DNA of 64,000 nucleotides from Pararhodobacter sp. (GTDB lineage: Bacteria; Pseudomonadota; Alphaproteobacteria; Rhodobacterales; Rhodobacteraceae), in the NCBI GenBank assembly GCA_020832545.1, contig JAFIEK010000001.1:124001-188000 (forward strand), read 5' to 3'. Position 1 is the stretch's first letter. Each line of letters begins with the position of its first letter. The notes under the pieces were generated by a model. That model was given only the letters and a program-made list of their open reading frames with translations. It was not told the DNA's origin and ran no database searches. A program made the translations under genes and the position numbers. This document shows positions 20,310-28,685 of this stretch, piece by piece.

Positions 20310-20798
20310 ATGAAGAGCCTGAAAAAGAAACGCCGTATCCAGATTGTCACTGTCGCCTTCGTGGCGCTGGCGCTGTCGACGGCCCTGATCGGCTATGCCA
20401 TGCGCGACGGGATCAATTTCTTCCGCTCGCCCAGCCAGATCGTCGCTGACCCGCCCGCCCTGAACGAAGTGTTCCGGCTGGGCGGTATGGTCGAGGCTGG
20501 CTCCATCCGTCGCGGCCAGAGCGAGGAGGTCAGTTTTCGCGTGACCGATTTCTGCCATGTCGTCGAGGTGCGCTTTCGCGGTATCCTGCCTGATCTCTTT
20601 GGTGAGAATGAGGGCACGGTTGCCACCGGTCGCATGGTTGACGACGTGTTTGTGGCGCATGAGATCCTCGCCAAGCATGATGAAACTTACATGCCGCGCG
20701 AAGTTGCCAATTCGCTCGATGCAATGGCGCCTGAAAACGCCCCTGATGCCGATTGCGCTTTCCCGCATATGAACACAGCGTCCGCGACCGACTCGTAA
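20310..20798 (+). CDS. ccmE: Cytochrome c maturation heme chaperone CcmE
   Basis: A 162-residue CcmE. A basic N-terminus and one membrane anchor (residues ~10-30) are followed by a periplasmic OB-fold domain. The heme-attaching His is in ILAKHDETYMP (about residue 123) with the Tyr four residues on. CcmE covalently binds heme and passes it to the CcmF/CcmH lyase. The gene starts 6 bases after argC, and ccmF lies 1.3 kb downstream, beyond the endolysin/holin pair. Confidence 0.95.
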   Translation: MKSLKKKRRIQIVTVAFVALALSTALIGYAMRDGINFFRSPSQIVADPPALNEVFRLGGMVEAGSIRRGQSEEVSFRVTDFCHVVEVRFRGILPDLFGENEGTVATGRMVDDVFVAHEILAKHDETYMPREVANSLDAMAPENAPDADCAFPHMNTASATDS

Positions 20799-20852
20799 CC
20801 TTAACCTGTCGTTCAGCATCCTTTCCCCCGATCCATCAGACCGGAGGGCAGG

Positions 20853-21464
20853 ATGCACTATGTGCGGCAGTTGGCCGAAGAAATCGTCGCCCGTGAGGGC
20901 GGCTATGTGAACGACCCCGATGATCCGGGCGGGGCCACCAATTTCGGCGTCACCATCCACACCATGCGCCGTCTGGGGCTGGATCTGAACGGCGACGGCG
21001 TGGTGGATGCACGCGACGTGCGCGCACTGACCCGGGCACAGGCGGTGGATATCTTCATCCGGCATTACTTTGAGGGGCCGCGCATCGCGGCGTTGCCGGA
21101 CGCGCTGCAGGCGTCAGTTTTCGACATGTATGTGAATGCCGGCAGCAACGCGGTGCGCATCCTCCAGCGACTGTTGGTGGACATGGGGTATGACATCGCT
21201 GTGGATGGTGTCATTGGTCCGCAGACCATCCGCGCGTCGCAGGCGGCGGCGGATTCTGCGCCTGGTCATATCGCGGACGCCTATGGCATCGCCCGGCGCG
21301 ACTATTATTACGCGCTCGCCGACCGCCGCCCCGCCAGCCGAAAATACGCGCGCCGCCGCGATGGCGGCAAAGGTGGCTGGATCGTGCGGGCAGAAGAATT
21401 CATCGCACCACGCTATCACCTGAGCCTGGCACAGCATGTGGAAAGGACTGCATCATGGGGTTGA
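20853..21464 (+). CDS. GH108-type N-acetylmuramidase (phage/GTA-like endolysin)
   Basis: A 203-residue endolysin. The GH108 (secretion-activator) signature EGGYVNDPDDPGGATNFGV contains the catalytic Glu (about residue 15), followed by a PG_binding_3-type domain (DGVIGPQTIRA). Between them is an EF-hand-like loop, DLNGDGVVD. There is no signal peptide, so it needs a holin to reach the wall. The holin gene follows with a 10-base overlap. Rhodobacter capsulatus uses a similar unlinked endolysin/holin pair to lyse cells releasing its gene transfer agent; this pair is the likely equivalent. GGAGGG precedes the start. Confidence 0.88.
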   Translation: MHYVRQLAEEIVAREGGYVNDPDDPGGATNFGVTIHTMRRLGLDLNGDGVVDARDVRALTRAQAVDIFIRHYFEGPRIAALPDALQASVFDMYVNAGSNAVRILQRLLVDMGYDIAVDGVIGPQTIRASQAAADSAPGHIADAYGIARRDYYYALADRRPASRKYARRRDGGKGGWIVRAEEFIAPRYHLSLAQHVERTASWG

Positions 21465-22021
21465 TCCGCGCAGGAATGGTCGCGCTTTTCGGGCGTGGCG
21501 GGGCAGGGGTCTCAGCGCTTGGACAGTCGGTCAGCGGTGTGGCCGAGGTCTTTCGCCCCAATGCCACCCGCGCGCTGGAGCTGGGCCATGACGCCTGGAT
21601 GGCCGCGCATTCCAGCCATACGGCCGAATTTGCCCATGCCCGCGCCGGGCGGTTCGATGCCTTTGTCAACGGCCTCAACCGCCTGCCGAGGCCGCTTCTG
21701 GCGCTGGGGACGCTGGCGCTGTTCATCTATGCGATGGCTGAGCCGGAGGGGTTTGGCCTGCGCATGCGCGGGCTGGCAGAGGTGCCTGATCCGCTTTGGT
21801 GGCTGCTGGGCGCGGTGGTGGCGTTCTATTTCGGCGCGCGCGAGGCGCATCATCTGCGCGTCACGCGCCCGGTGCTGCCCGCAGCAAATGGTCAGCCATC
21901 CAGCCCGCCAGCCAGCATTCAGCCCTCGGATGACACAAATCCATCCGGCAACCCTGCGCTCGCTGCATGGCGCGCCGAAAGCGCCCAGACGGAACGGGTT
22001 GAGACCCGGCAAACCCCTTGA
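21455..22021 (+). CDS. Holin family protein (GTA/phage type)
   Basis: A 188-residue protein with an amphipathic N-terminal part and two clear membrane spans (about residues 73-92 and 108-126). A Pro/Ser-rich soluble tail, probably disordered, follows. Size, topology and the 10-base overlap with the endolysin stop fit the three-span phage holin family found beside GH108 muramidases. Holins make inner-membrane holes that release the endolysin. The pair is inserted between ccmE and ccmF. Confidence 0.8.
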   Translation: MGLIRAGMVALFGRGGAGVSALGQSVSGVAEVFRPNATRALELGHDAWMAAHSSHTAEFAHARAGRFDAFVNGLNRLPRPLLALGTLALFIYAMAEPEGFGLRMRGLAEVPDPLWWLLGAVVAFYFGAREAHHLRVTRPVLPAANGQPSSPPASIQPSDDTNPSGNPALAAWRAESAQTERVETRQTP

Positions 22022-22122
22022 TCCGCCGGTGAAGAAAACAATCAGGTGAATGCGCCACCTGGCCGCAGGCGCGCGCGCCGGTTCCGCTTTCCCGGCGCGC
22101 GGGATGCGGGTATACGGGTGGC

Positions 22123-24096
22123 ATGATCGTAGAACTCGGACATTACGCGCTTATCCTCGCATTTGCCCTGTCGCTCATCCAGTCGGTGGTGCCGCTGGTC
22201 GGTGCGCACAAGGGCTGGGGCGACTGGATGGCAGTTGCCAACCCGCTGGCCAGTGCCCAGTTCGCGCTGATCGCGCTGTCGTTCGCGGCGCTGACATGGG
22301 CCTTCGTGACCTCAGATTTCTCGGTCGCGCTGGTGGTGGACAATTCTCACACCGCCAAGCCGATGATTTACAAGATATCCGGCGTCTGGGGCAACCATGA
22401 GGGCTCGCTGCTTCTATGGGTGCTGATTCTGGTGCTGTTTGGCGCCTGCGCGGCGTGGTTCGGTGGCAATCTGCCCGCCACGCTTCAGGCCCGGGTGCTG
22501 GCCGTGCAAGGCTCGATCGGCGCGGCCTTCATGGCGTTCACGATCTTCACCTCAAACCCGTTCACGCGGATGACATTTCCGCCCTTTGACGGCAGCGACC
22601 TGAACCCCCTTCTGCAAGACCCCGGTCTGGCGTTCCATCCGCCGTTTCTTTACCTTGGATATGTCGGGCTTTCGATGGCGTTTTCCTTTGCTGTCGCCGC
22701 CCTGATCGAGGGCAGGGTAGATGCCGCATGGGGCCGTTGGGTGCGGCCCTGGACGCTGGCGGCCTGGGTGTTTCTGACCATCGGTATAGCGCTGGGGTCC
22801 TGGTGGGCCTATTATGAGCTTGGCTGGGGCGGGTTCTGGTTCTGGGACCCGGTTGAAAATGCCTCGTTCATGCCGTGGCTCTTTGCCACCGCGCTTTTGC
22901 ATTCCGCCATCGTGGTCGAGAAACGCGAAACGCTGAAGGCATGGACCATTTTGCTGGCCATTCTGGGCTTTGGATTTTCGCTTCTGGGCACCTTCATCGT
23001 GCGTTCGGGCCTGCTGACCTCGGTGCATGCGTTCGCATCAGACCCAGAGCGCGGTGTCTGGATTTTGATTATCTTTGCCTTCTTCATGGGGGTTGCGCTG
23101 ACGCTTTTTGCATGGCGCAGCTCGGCGATGGAATCCAAGGGCGTGTTCGCCACCGTCAGCCGCGAATCGGCCGTGTTGCTGAACAATGTGCTGCTGGCGG
23201 TGTCCAGCTTTGTGATCTTCGTGGGTACGATGTGGCCCTTGGTCGCCGAGATGTTCTTTGACCGGGTGCTGTCGGTCGGCCCGCCGTTTTTCAATGCGGC
23301 CTTCACCCCCTTCATGGTGGCACTGGCGATTGTGCTGCCGGTAGGTGCGGTGCTGCCCTGGAAGCGGGGCAATGTGCTCAAGGCTGCGCGCAGCATGTGG
23401 GGTGTTGCGGTGCTGGCGGTGGTCATGGGCGCGCTTGTGTGGGTGATGCAGACCGGCGGATCGATCATGGCGCCGATCGGCGTGGTGCTGGGCGTCTGGG
23501 TTGTGGTGGGTGCGCTTAATGACCTGTGGCAGCGCACCGGGCGCGGCGTGTTCACCGGGCGCATCAGGCGGATAACCCGGCTGCCACGCGCCGACTGGGG
23601 AAAAGCCACGTCGCATGCCGGTCTGGGCGTCACGATCTTTGCCATCGCTGCCATGCTGGGCTGGGAAACCGAGGATATCCGCGTCGCTCATATCGGCCAG
23701 AGCTTTGTGCATGAGGGCTATACGCTGACCCTGACCGATGTGCGCAGGGTGGAGGGGCCGAACTACATTTCCACCATGGGCTTTGTCGATGTCACGCGCG
23801 ACGGGCGTATGGTGGCTGAACTGACGCCAGAAAAGCGCGTCTATCCGGCAGCGGGCATGCCAACGACCGAGGCCGCGATCGATTACGGCTTCTTCCGCGA
23901 TGTCTATCTGGCCCTTGGCGACCCGCAGGAGGGCGGTGGCTGGGCACTGCGCACCTATATCAAGCCCTTTGCCAACTGGCTCTGGGCCGGGTGCATCCTG
24001 ATGGCGCTGGGGGGGCTGATCTCGCTCAGTGACCGGCGGTTCCGGGTGGCGGCAGGCGCACGCAGTACGCCCGGCATTGCAACCCCGGCGGAGTGA
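22123..24096 (+). CDS. ccmF: Cytochrome c heme lyase subunit CcmF
   Basis: A 657-residue polytopic membrane protein of the heme-handling family. The tryptophan-rich WWD domain is GWGGFWFWDPVENASFMPW (about residues 227-245), with periplasmic heme-ligand histidines around it. CcmF works with CcmH to attach heme to apocytochrome c thiols on the periplasmic side. The ATG at 22123 gives the usual MIVELGHYAL start. Its stop lies 4 bases before the ccmH start. Confidence 0.96.
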   Translation: MIVELGHYALILAFALSLIQSVVPLVGAHKGWGDWMAVANPLASAQFALIALSFAALTWAFVTSDFSVALVVDNSHTAKPMIYKISGVWGNHEGSLLLWVLILVLFGACAAWFGGNLPATLQARVLAVQGSIGAAFMAFTIFTSNPFTRMTFPPFDGSDLNPLLQDPGLAFHPPFLYLGYVGLSMAFSFAVAALIEGRVDAAWGRWVRPWTLAAWVFLTIGIALGSWWAYYELGWGGFWFWDPVENASFMPWLFATALLHSAIVVEKRETLKAWTILLAILGFGFSLLGTFIVRSGLLTSVHAFASDPERGVWILIIFAFFMGVALTLFAWRSSAMESKGVFATVSRESAVLLNNVLLAVSSFVIFVGTMWPLVAEMFFDRVLSVGPPFFNAAFTPFMVALAIVLPVGAVLPWKRGNVLKAARSMWGVAVLAVVMGALVWVMQTGGSIMAPIGVVLGVWVVVGALNDLWQRTGRGVFTGRIRRITRLPRADWGKATSHAGLGVTIFAIAAMLGWETEDIRVAHIGQSFVHEGYTLTLTDVRRVEGPNYISTMGFVDVTRDGRMVAELTPEKRVYPAAGMPTTEAAIDYGFFRDVYLALGDPQEGGGWALRTYIKPFANWLWAGCILMALGGLISLSDRRFRVAAGARSTPGIATPAE

Positions 24097-24100
24097 TCGC

Positions 24101-24565
24101 ATGCGTGTTTTCCTGCTCCTGCTGATGCTTTTCGCTGCCCCGGTGGTGTCTCTGGCCCCCATGCCCGCGCTGGCCGTTCAGCCAGATGAGGTGCTGGACG
24201 ACCCCGCGCTTGAGGCCCGCGCCCGCGCACTTTCCACCGGGTTGCGCTGCGTGGTCTGCCGCAACGAGAGCATTGACGAATCCAATGCCGATCTGGCGCG
24301 TGACATGCGCATCATTCTGCGCGAGCGGCTGGTCGCGGGAGATACTGACGCGCAGGCGGTGCAGTTTCTGGTCGACCGCTACGGCGAATATGTGCTGCTG
24401 AACCCGCAGCGTGACGGGGTGAACCTGATCCTGTGGGTCGCCGCTCCGGTACTGCTTCTGCTGGGGTTGGGGGTGGCTGCCATGGCCGTGCGCCGCCGCG
24501 CCCGCCCCGAGGAGCCATTGAGCGACGCCGAAAAGGCCCGCCTGAAAGAGATCCTGCGCGAGTGA
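24101..24565 (+). CDS. ccmH: Cytochrome c maturation protein CcmH
   Basis: A 154-residue CcmH/CycL. A signal peptide or anchor (residues 1-25) precedes a three-helix domain with the redox pair CVVC in the motif LRCVVCRNESIDES; a C-terminal membrane span lies at about residues 108-130. It keeps apocytochrome CXXCH motifs reduced for CcmF. The ATG at 24101, four bases after ccmF, is preferred; the in-frame extension upstream lies wholly within ccmF. Confidence 0.94.
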   Translation: MRVFLLLLMLFAAPVVSLAPMPALAVQPDEVLDDPALEARARALSTGLRCVVCRNESIDESNADLARDMRIILRERLVAGDTDAQAVQFLVDRYGEYVLLNPQRDGVNLILWVAAPVLLLLGLGVAAMAVRRRARPEEPLSDAEKARLKEILRE

Positions 24566-24635
24566 CGCAAGGTCGGTGCTTTGCCACCGGCTGCGCGCGT
24601 GTCTATGATCGCACGGCAACCGGAGCGAGGACACC

Positions 24636-25412
24636 ATGCACTACAGCACCCTGACCGTCACCGAGGCCGAGGGCGTCGGCACCATCACCCTCAACCGTCC
24701 GACGCTGATGAACGCGCTCAATACACAGATGCGCGCCGAGATCCTACATGCGGTGCGCGATCTGCAATCCCGTGCGCGAGTTCTGGTGCTGACCGGCGAA
24801 GGGCGGGCATTCTGCTCGGGGCAGGATCTGGGCGATGGGGCTTCGGTTGATGATCTGGATCTGGGGCGCATCCTGCGCGAAGAGTACGAGCCGATGCTGC
24901 GCGCGATCTATGAGTGCCCGTTACCGGTGATTTCGGCGGTGAATGGCGCAGCCGCCGGGGCAGGGGCCAATCTGGCGCTGGCTGCAGATGTGGTGATCGC
25001 CACGCAATCGGCCATCTTCCTGCAGGCCTTCAGCCGGATCGGCCTGATCCCTGATGCAGGTGGAACCTACTGGTTGCCACGCAAGGTGGGCTTTGCCCGG
25101 GCGATGGGGCAGGCGCTCTTTGCCGAAAAGGTGACCGCGGACGACGCGGCGGCGATGGGCATGATCTGGGCATCGGTGCCTGATGATCAGTTCGCCGCCG
25201 AATGGCAGCGCCGCGCTGCGCAGCTTGCCAATGGGCCGACGCTGGCTTACGGCGCGGTCAAGCGTGCGCTGCGCCAGAGCCTCGACAATTCGCTGGAAGA
25301 CCAGCTTTCGCTGGAGGCCGAGTTGCAGGGTGAGTGCGGCCATTCGCGCGATTTCCGCGAAGGGGTGATGGCGTTTCTGGAAAAGCGCCCGGCCAGGTTC
25401 GAAGGGCGCTGA
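24636..25412 (+). CDS. Enoyl-CoA hydratase/isomerase family protein
   Basis: A 258-residue crotonase-fold protein. The first oxyanion-hole region is GEGRAFCSGQDLGD (about residues 50-63) and the second is NGAAAGAGANLALAADVV (about 102-120). An Asp, rather than the second hydratase Glu, sits in IPDAGGTYWLPR, the pattern of the PaaG-type isomerases of phenylacetate degradation. The exact reaction cannot be fixed, and no paa genes are nearby. It lies 70 bases after ccmH, in the same direction. Confidence 0.85.
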   Translation: MHYSTLTVTEAEGVGTITLNRPTLMNALNTQMRAEILHAVRDLQSRARVLVLTGEGRAFCSGQDLGDGASVDDLDLGRILREEYEPMLRAIYECPLPVISAVNGAAAGAGANLALAADVVIATQSAIFLQAFSRIGLIPDAGGTYWLPRKVGFARAMGQALFAEKVTADDAAAMGMIWASVPDDQFAAEWQRRAAQLANGPTLAYGAVKRALRQSLDNSLEDQLSLEAELQGECGHSRDFREGVMAFLEKRPARFEGR

Positions 25413-25443
25413 CCCTTCCGGCGGTTTCCATCGCGCAGAGCCC

Positions 25444-25472
25444 TTGCCATTGGCGGGCGTTCACGGTAATGG
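25444..25472 (+). promoter_or_regulatory. Probable rpsB-tsf promoter
   Basis: TTGCCA (25444-25449) and TAATGG (25467-25472) are separated by 17 bases, a plausible housekeeping promoter. It leaves a GC-rich leader of about 105 bases that contains GGGGC...GCCCC hairpin arms. Ribosomal protein S2 represses its own mRNA in several bacteria, so an autoregulatory leader is possible but not shown. Confidence 0.45.
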
Positions 25473-25585
25473 GCGCACACTTCACAGGCGGGGCCGGGCC
25501 TTGCGGGGAGAAATCCCGCATGGTCCACCGGTTGGGGCGCAAGCCCTGATGCCCCGCTCAGGCGCAAACCGGAAAGGAACACGCA

Positions 25586-26419
25586 ATGGCGCTTCCCGAT
25601 TTCAATCTGCGTCAGCTTCTTGAAGCTGGCGTTCACTACGGCCACCAGACCCAGCGCTGGAACCCCCGCATGGGCCCCTATATCTACGGGGACCGCAACG
25701 GCATCCACATCGTCGATCTGACGCAGACCGTGCCGATGCTGGACGCGGCGCTGAACGCCGTGCGCGAAACCGTCGCCAAGGGCGGGCGGGTTCTGTTCGT
25801 CGGCACCAAGCGTCAGGCGGCCAAGCCGATCGCCGAGGCTGCCGAGAAATGCGCGCAGTATTACATGAACCACCGCTGGCTGGGTGGCACGCTGACCAAC
25901 TGGAAAACCGTTTCCCAGTCGATCCAGCGTCTCAAGCAGATCGACGAGCTGATGGAGCGCGGCGCCGAGGGCCTGACCAAGAAAGAGCGTCTTGGCATGG
26001 AGCGCGAGCAGACCAAACTGCAAGCCTCGCTGGGCGGCATCCGTGACATGGGCAGCCTGCCGGACCTGCTGTTCGTCATCGACGTGAACAAGGAAGATCT
26101 GGCGATTCTGGAAGCCAAGAAACTGGGCATCCCGGTTGTGGCCGTGGTCGATACCAACTGCTCGCCCGATGGCGTGGATTACATCATCCCCGGCAACGAT
26201 GACGCAGCGCGCGCCATTGCGCTTTACTGCGATCTTGTCAGCCGTGCAGCGCTTGACGGCATGTCGGCCCAGCTGGGTGCCGCGGGCGTAGACATCGGCG
26301 CGATGGACGAGGCCCCCGCTGAAGAGGCGCTGGCCGAAGAAGCCCCCGCCGCAGCCGAGCCTGCCGCCGAAACTAAAGCCGAAGCTGAAGCCCCGGCCGA
26401 GACCGAAACGCAGGCCTGA
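25586..26419 (+). CDS. rpsB: 30S ribosomal protein S2
   Basis: A 277-residue S2. The signatures [20 protein letters not shown] (near residue 16) and the central [11 protein letters not shown] are intact. After about residue 240 there is an Ala/Glu-rich low-complexity tail typical of alphaproteobacterial S2. The start is preceded by GGAAAGGAACACGC. It is followed by tsf in the universal rpsB-tsf order. Confidence 0.97.
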   Translation: MALPDFNLRQLLEAGVHYGHQTQRWNPRMGPYIYGDRNGIHIVDLTQTVPMLDAALNAVRETVAKGGRVLFVGTKRQAAKPIAEAAEKCAQYYMNHRWLGGTLTNWKTVSQSIQRLKQIDELMERGAEGLTKKERLGMEREQTKLQASLGGIRDMGSLPDLLFVIDVNKEDLAILEAKKLGIPVVAVVDTNCSPDGVDYIIPGNDDAARAIALYCDLVSRAALDGMSAQLGAAGVDIGAMDEAPAEEALAEEAPAAAEPAAETKAEAEAPAETETQA

Positions 26420-26502
26420 GACCGGCGGCGCAAGCGCTTGTCATCCGTTTGACACCGGGCAGGGGTAACCCCTGCCCGCACCCCATAGACAGGAGAACCG
26501 CC

Positions 26503-27399
26503 ATGGCGATTACCGCGAGTATGGTGAAAGAACTGCGCGAGAGCACCGGCGCAGGCATGATGGACGCCAAGAAGGCACTGACCGAAACCAACGGCGACAT
26601 GGAAGCCGCCGTGGACTGGCTGCGCACCAAAGGCCTGGCCAAGGCCGCCAAGAAAGCTGGCCGTGTGGCCGCCGAAGGTCTGGTGGGCGTGGCTGTCGAG
26701 GGCGGCAAGGGCGTCGCCGTCGAAGTGAACTCGGAAACCGATTTCGTTGCCAAAAACGCCGATTTTCAGGCGCTGGTCCGCTCGATCACCGGGGCCGCGC
26801 TGAACGTCAGCGATCTGGAGGCCCTGAGGGCCGCCGATCTGGGCGGCAAATCGGTCGAGGACACGCTGAACGGCGCGATCGCCACCATCGGCGAGAACCT
26901 GACGCTGCGCCGCATGGCGACCATCGACGGCGATGCGGTGGCTGCCTATGTCCACAACGCGGCCGCCGACGGTCTGGGCAAGATCGGTGTGCTGGTCGCA
27001 CTGAAGGGCACCGACAACGGCATCGGCAAGCAACTGGCCATGCATATCGCTGCCAGCTCACCGATGGCGCTTGGCGAAGCCGATCTTGACCCCGAGGTTC
27101 TGGAGCGTGAGCGCGAAGTTCAGACCCAGAAAGCGCTCGACGAGAACGCCTCAGCCGCCAAGCCGAAGCCTGATGCCGTGATCCACAACAACATCATCCC
27201 CGGTCGGATGAAGAAGTTCCTGGAAGAAGTCACACTGCTGGGCCAGAAGTTTGTGATCAACCCCGATCTGACGGTTGAGCAGGCGGCGAAAGAAGCCGGT
27301 GTCGAGATCACGGGCTTCATCCGCATGGCGGTGGGTGAAGGGATCGAAAAGAAGCAGGAAGACTTCGCCGCCGAGGTTGCCAAGACGCTGGCAGGCTAA
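26503..27399 (+). CDS. tsf: Elongation factor Ts
   Basis: A 298-residue EF-Ts, the nucleotide exchange factor for EF-Tu. The N-terminal UBA-like signature is [19 protein letters not shown] and the core motif is [12 protein letters not shown] (about residues 76-87). The ATG at 26503 has AGGAG at good spacing; an earlier in-frame start lies in the intergenic region. A strong terminator follows 30 bases after the stop. Confidence 0.97.
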   Translation: MAITASMVKELRESTGAGMMDAKKALTETNGDMEAAVDWLRTKGLAKAAKKAGRVAAEGLVGVAVEGGKGVAVEVNSETDFVAKNADFQALVRSITGAALNVSDLEALRAADLGGKSVEDTLNGAIATIGENLTLRRMATIDGDAVAAYVHNAAADGLGKIGVLVALKGTDNGIGKQLAMHIAASSPMALGEADLDPEVLEREREVQTQKALDENASAAKPKPDAVIHNNIIPGRMKKFLEEVTLLGQKFVINPDLTVEQAAKEAGVEITGFIRMAVGEGIEKKQEDFAAEVAKTLAG

Positions 27400-27429
27400 G
27401 TCGGTCCGAAAGGCTGCGATTGCATTGAC

Positions 27430-27459
27430 AGGCGGTGCCCCGTTGGGCGCCGCCTTTTT
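27430..27459 (+). terminator. Intrinsic terminator of rpsB-tsf
   Basis: An 11-bp stem, AGGCGGTGCCC / GGGCGCCGCCT (one G-U pair), with a CGTT loop is followed by five T. It closes the rpsB-tsf operon. Confidence 0.92.
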
Positions 27460-27563
27460 CTGTCCTGGCGATCGTTCTGACCGTATGTAGTCCACAGATA
27501 CTCGACAGGGGATATGTTTTCCGCCAAGCTTCGGTGTATGTGAATTTATGCCAAACTTGGGGG

Positions 27564-28403
27564 ATGCGAGTGGAGGACCAGCCAACTGACCAGACATTCC
27601 AGCAGGACACGGATTTCCAAAACCCTGAAGCCCCCTGTGAACAACTGGTTTCTTGTCTTAACGCCATTTTGCGCGCCAATGAAATAGAGACAATTTGGGC
27701 TGTGCTGCGTCAGTTCATGCAAGGCCACGGCTTTTCCGGCATCATCTATGGATATTCACCAAATTCACGCGGCGACGACCTGGGCGCACGCGAAGATTTC
27801 CTTCTGCTGTCCTCGCTTGATCGGCGATTTCTGACCTCGCTCGTGGACAATGCCTATTATCGCGAAAGCGTCACGTTTAACTGGGCACTGTCGAATGCCG
27901 GTGTGGCCAGTTGGTCGATGGATGCCAAAGATGTGGGTATGGACAATTTTGTGTCCTCTGGCGAGGCGCTGGATTTCTTCGGGCAGTTTGGCATGGTGGC
28001 TGGCTGCACCATCGGCTTTCCCACGGCCAGCACGCGCGGTCGGGCCGTGATGGCGCTGATCGCCGCGCCCGGCCTGTCGCAGCAGGATGTAGATGTGGCC
28101 CTGAACAGCCTTTCAAATGCGCTGTTCGTGGTGGCAACCGTGGCGCACAGGGCGATGATCGCTCTGCCGTATCTAGGTAACGGACGTACCCTGACACACC
28201 GCCAACGCGAGGTTCTGGAATGGGTCGCAGAAGGCAAGTCCGTGGCCGATATCGCCCGGATCCTTAACCTTGCACAGCCCACGGTTGAAAAGCATTTGAA
28301 GCTTGCACGCGAAACCCTGGGCGTTGACACCACCGCGCATGCTGTCACCAAGGCCACCTTCCTGAACCAGATGTTCATCATGACACCCGGCAAAGGGTTC
28401 TAA
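27564..28403 (+). CDS. LuxR-family regulator with autoinducer-binding domain (LuxR solo)
   Basis: A 279-residue protein. Residues ~30-190 match the layout of the acyl-homoserine-lactone binding domain, and residues ~208-270 are a GerE/LuxR HTH (LTHRQREVLEWVAEGKSVADIARIL). No luxI-type synthase lies in the window, so it is a solo or has a distant partner. The ATG at 27564 directly abuts a G-run; a GTG at 27570 has better Shine-Dalgarno spacing, so the start is uncertain by two codons. It begins after the tsf terminator and so has its own promoter. Confidence 0.85.
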   Translation: MRVEDQPTDQTFQQDTDFQNPEAPCEQLVSCLNAILRANEIETIWAVLRQFMQGHGFSGIIYGYSPNSRGDDLGAREDFLLLSSLDRRFLTSLVDNAYYRESVTFNWALSNAGVASWSMDAKDVGMDNFVSSGEALDFFGQFGMVAGCTIGFPTASTRGRAVMALIAAPGLSQQDVDVALNSLSNALFVVATVAHRAMIALPYLGNGRTLTHRQREVLEWVAEGKSVADIARILNLAQPTVEKHLKLARETLGVDTTAHAVTKATFLNQMFIMTPGKGF

Positions 28404-28439
28404 TCAGTCTTAAAACCGCATTGTGTGTTGCGAAATGTG

Positions 28440-28639
28440 CTACAAAGGTATGGATTCGCACACTTTAGTTTCAATCGGGGTTGCGGTAGAAATTCTTGCC
28501 CGGGGTGATTGGTTTCCGTTCAGTGCAGTATTTTTTACTCGCTGAAACGGAACGCGTATCAGTTTTCCAGCGGTGTCTTTTACCCAACCCGGTGTCGCTG
28601 GAAGAACCGGCGTGGCCCGCGAGCCACGCCGGTTTTTTT
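28440..28639 (+). ncRNA. Candidate structured RNA downstream of the LuxR gene
   Basis: Between the LuxR stop and sulP are three successive hairpins on the plus strand. The first is 28514-28552 (TTCCGTT / AACGGAA, extended by CAG/CTG past one bulge), the second 28565-28603 (TTCCAGCG / CGCTGGAA), and the third a strong terminator. No open frame of note is present. Weak promoter hexamers (TTGCGA at 28428, TATGGA at 28449, 15-base spacer) could start a separate transcript. It is either a trans-acting sRNA or a long structured 3' UTR of the LuxR mRNA. Confidence 0.35.
28605..28639 (+). terminator. Intrinsic terminator
   Basis: A perfect 12-bp stem, AACCGGCGTGGC / GCCACGCCGGTT, with a 6-base loop, continues into a seven-T run. 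It works only on the plus strand, 200 bases past the LuxR stop. Confidence 0.92.
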
Positions 28640-28685
28640 CGTCCCGCCTGACCCGCCCGCCTGACCGGGGCCGAAGGCAGGGGTT

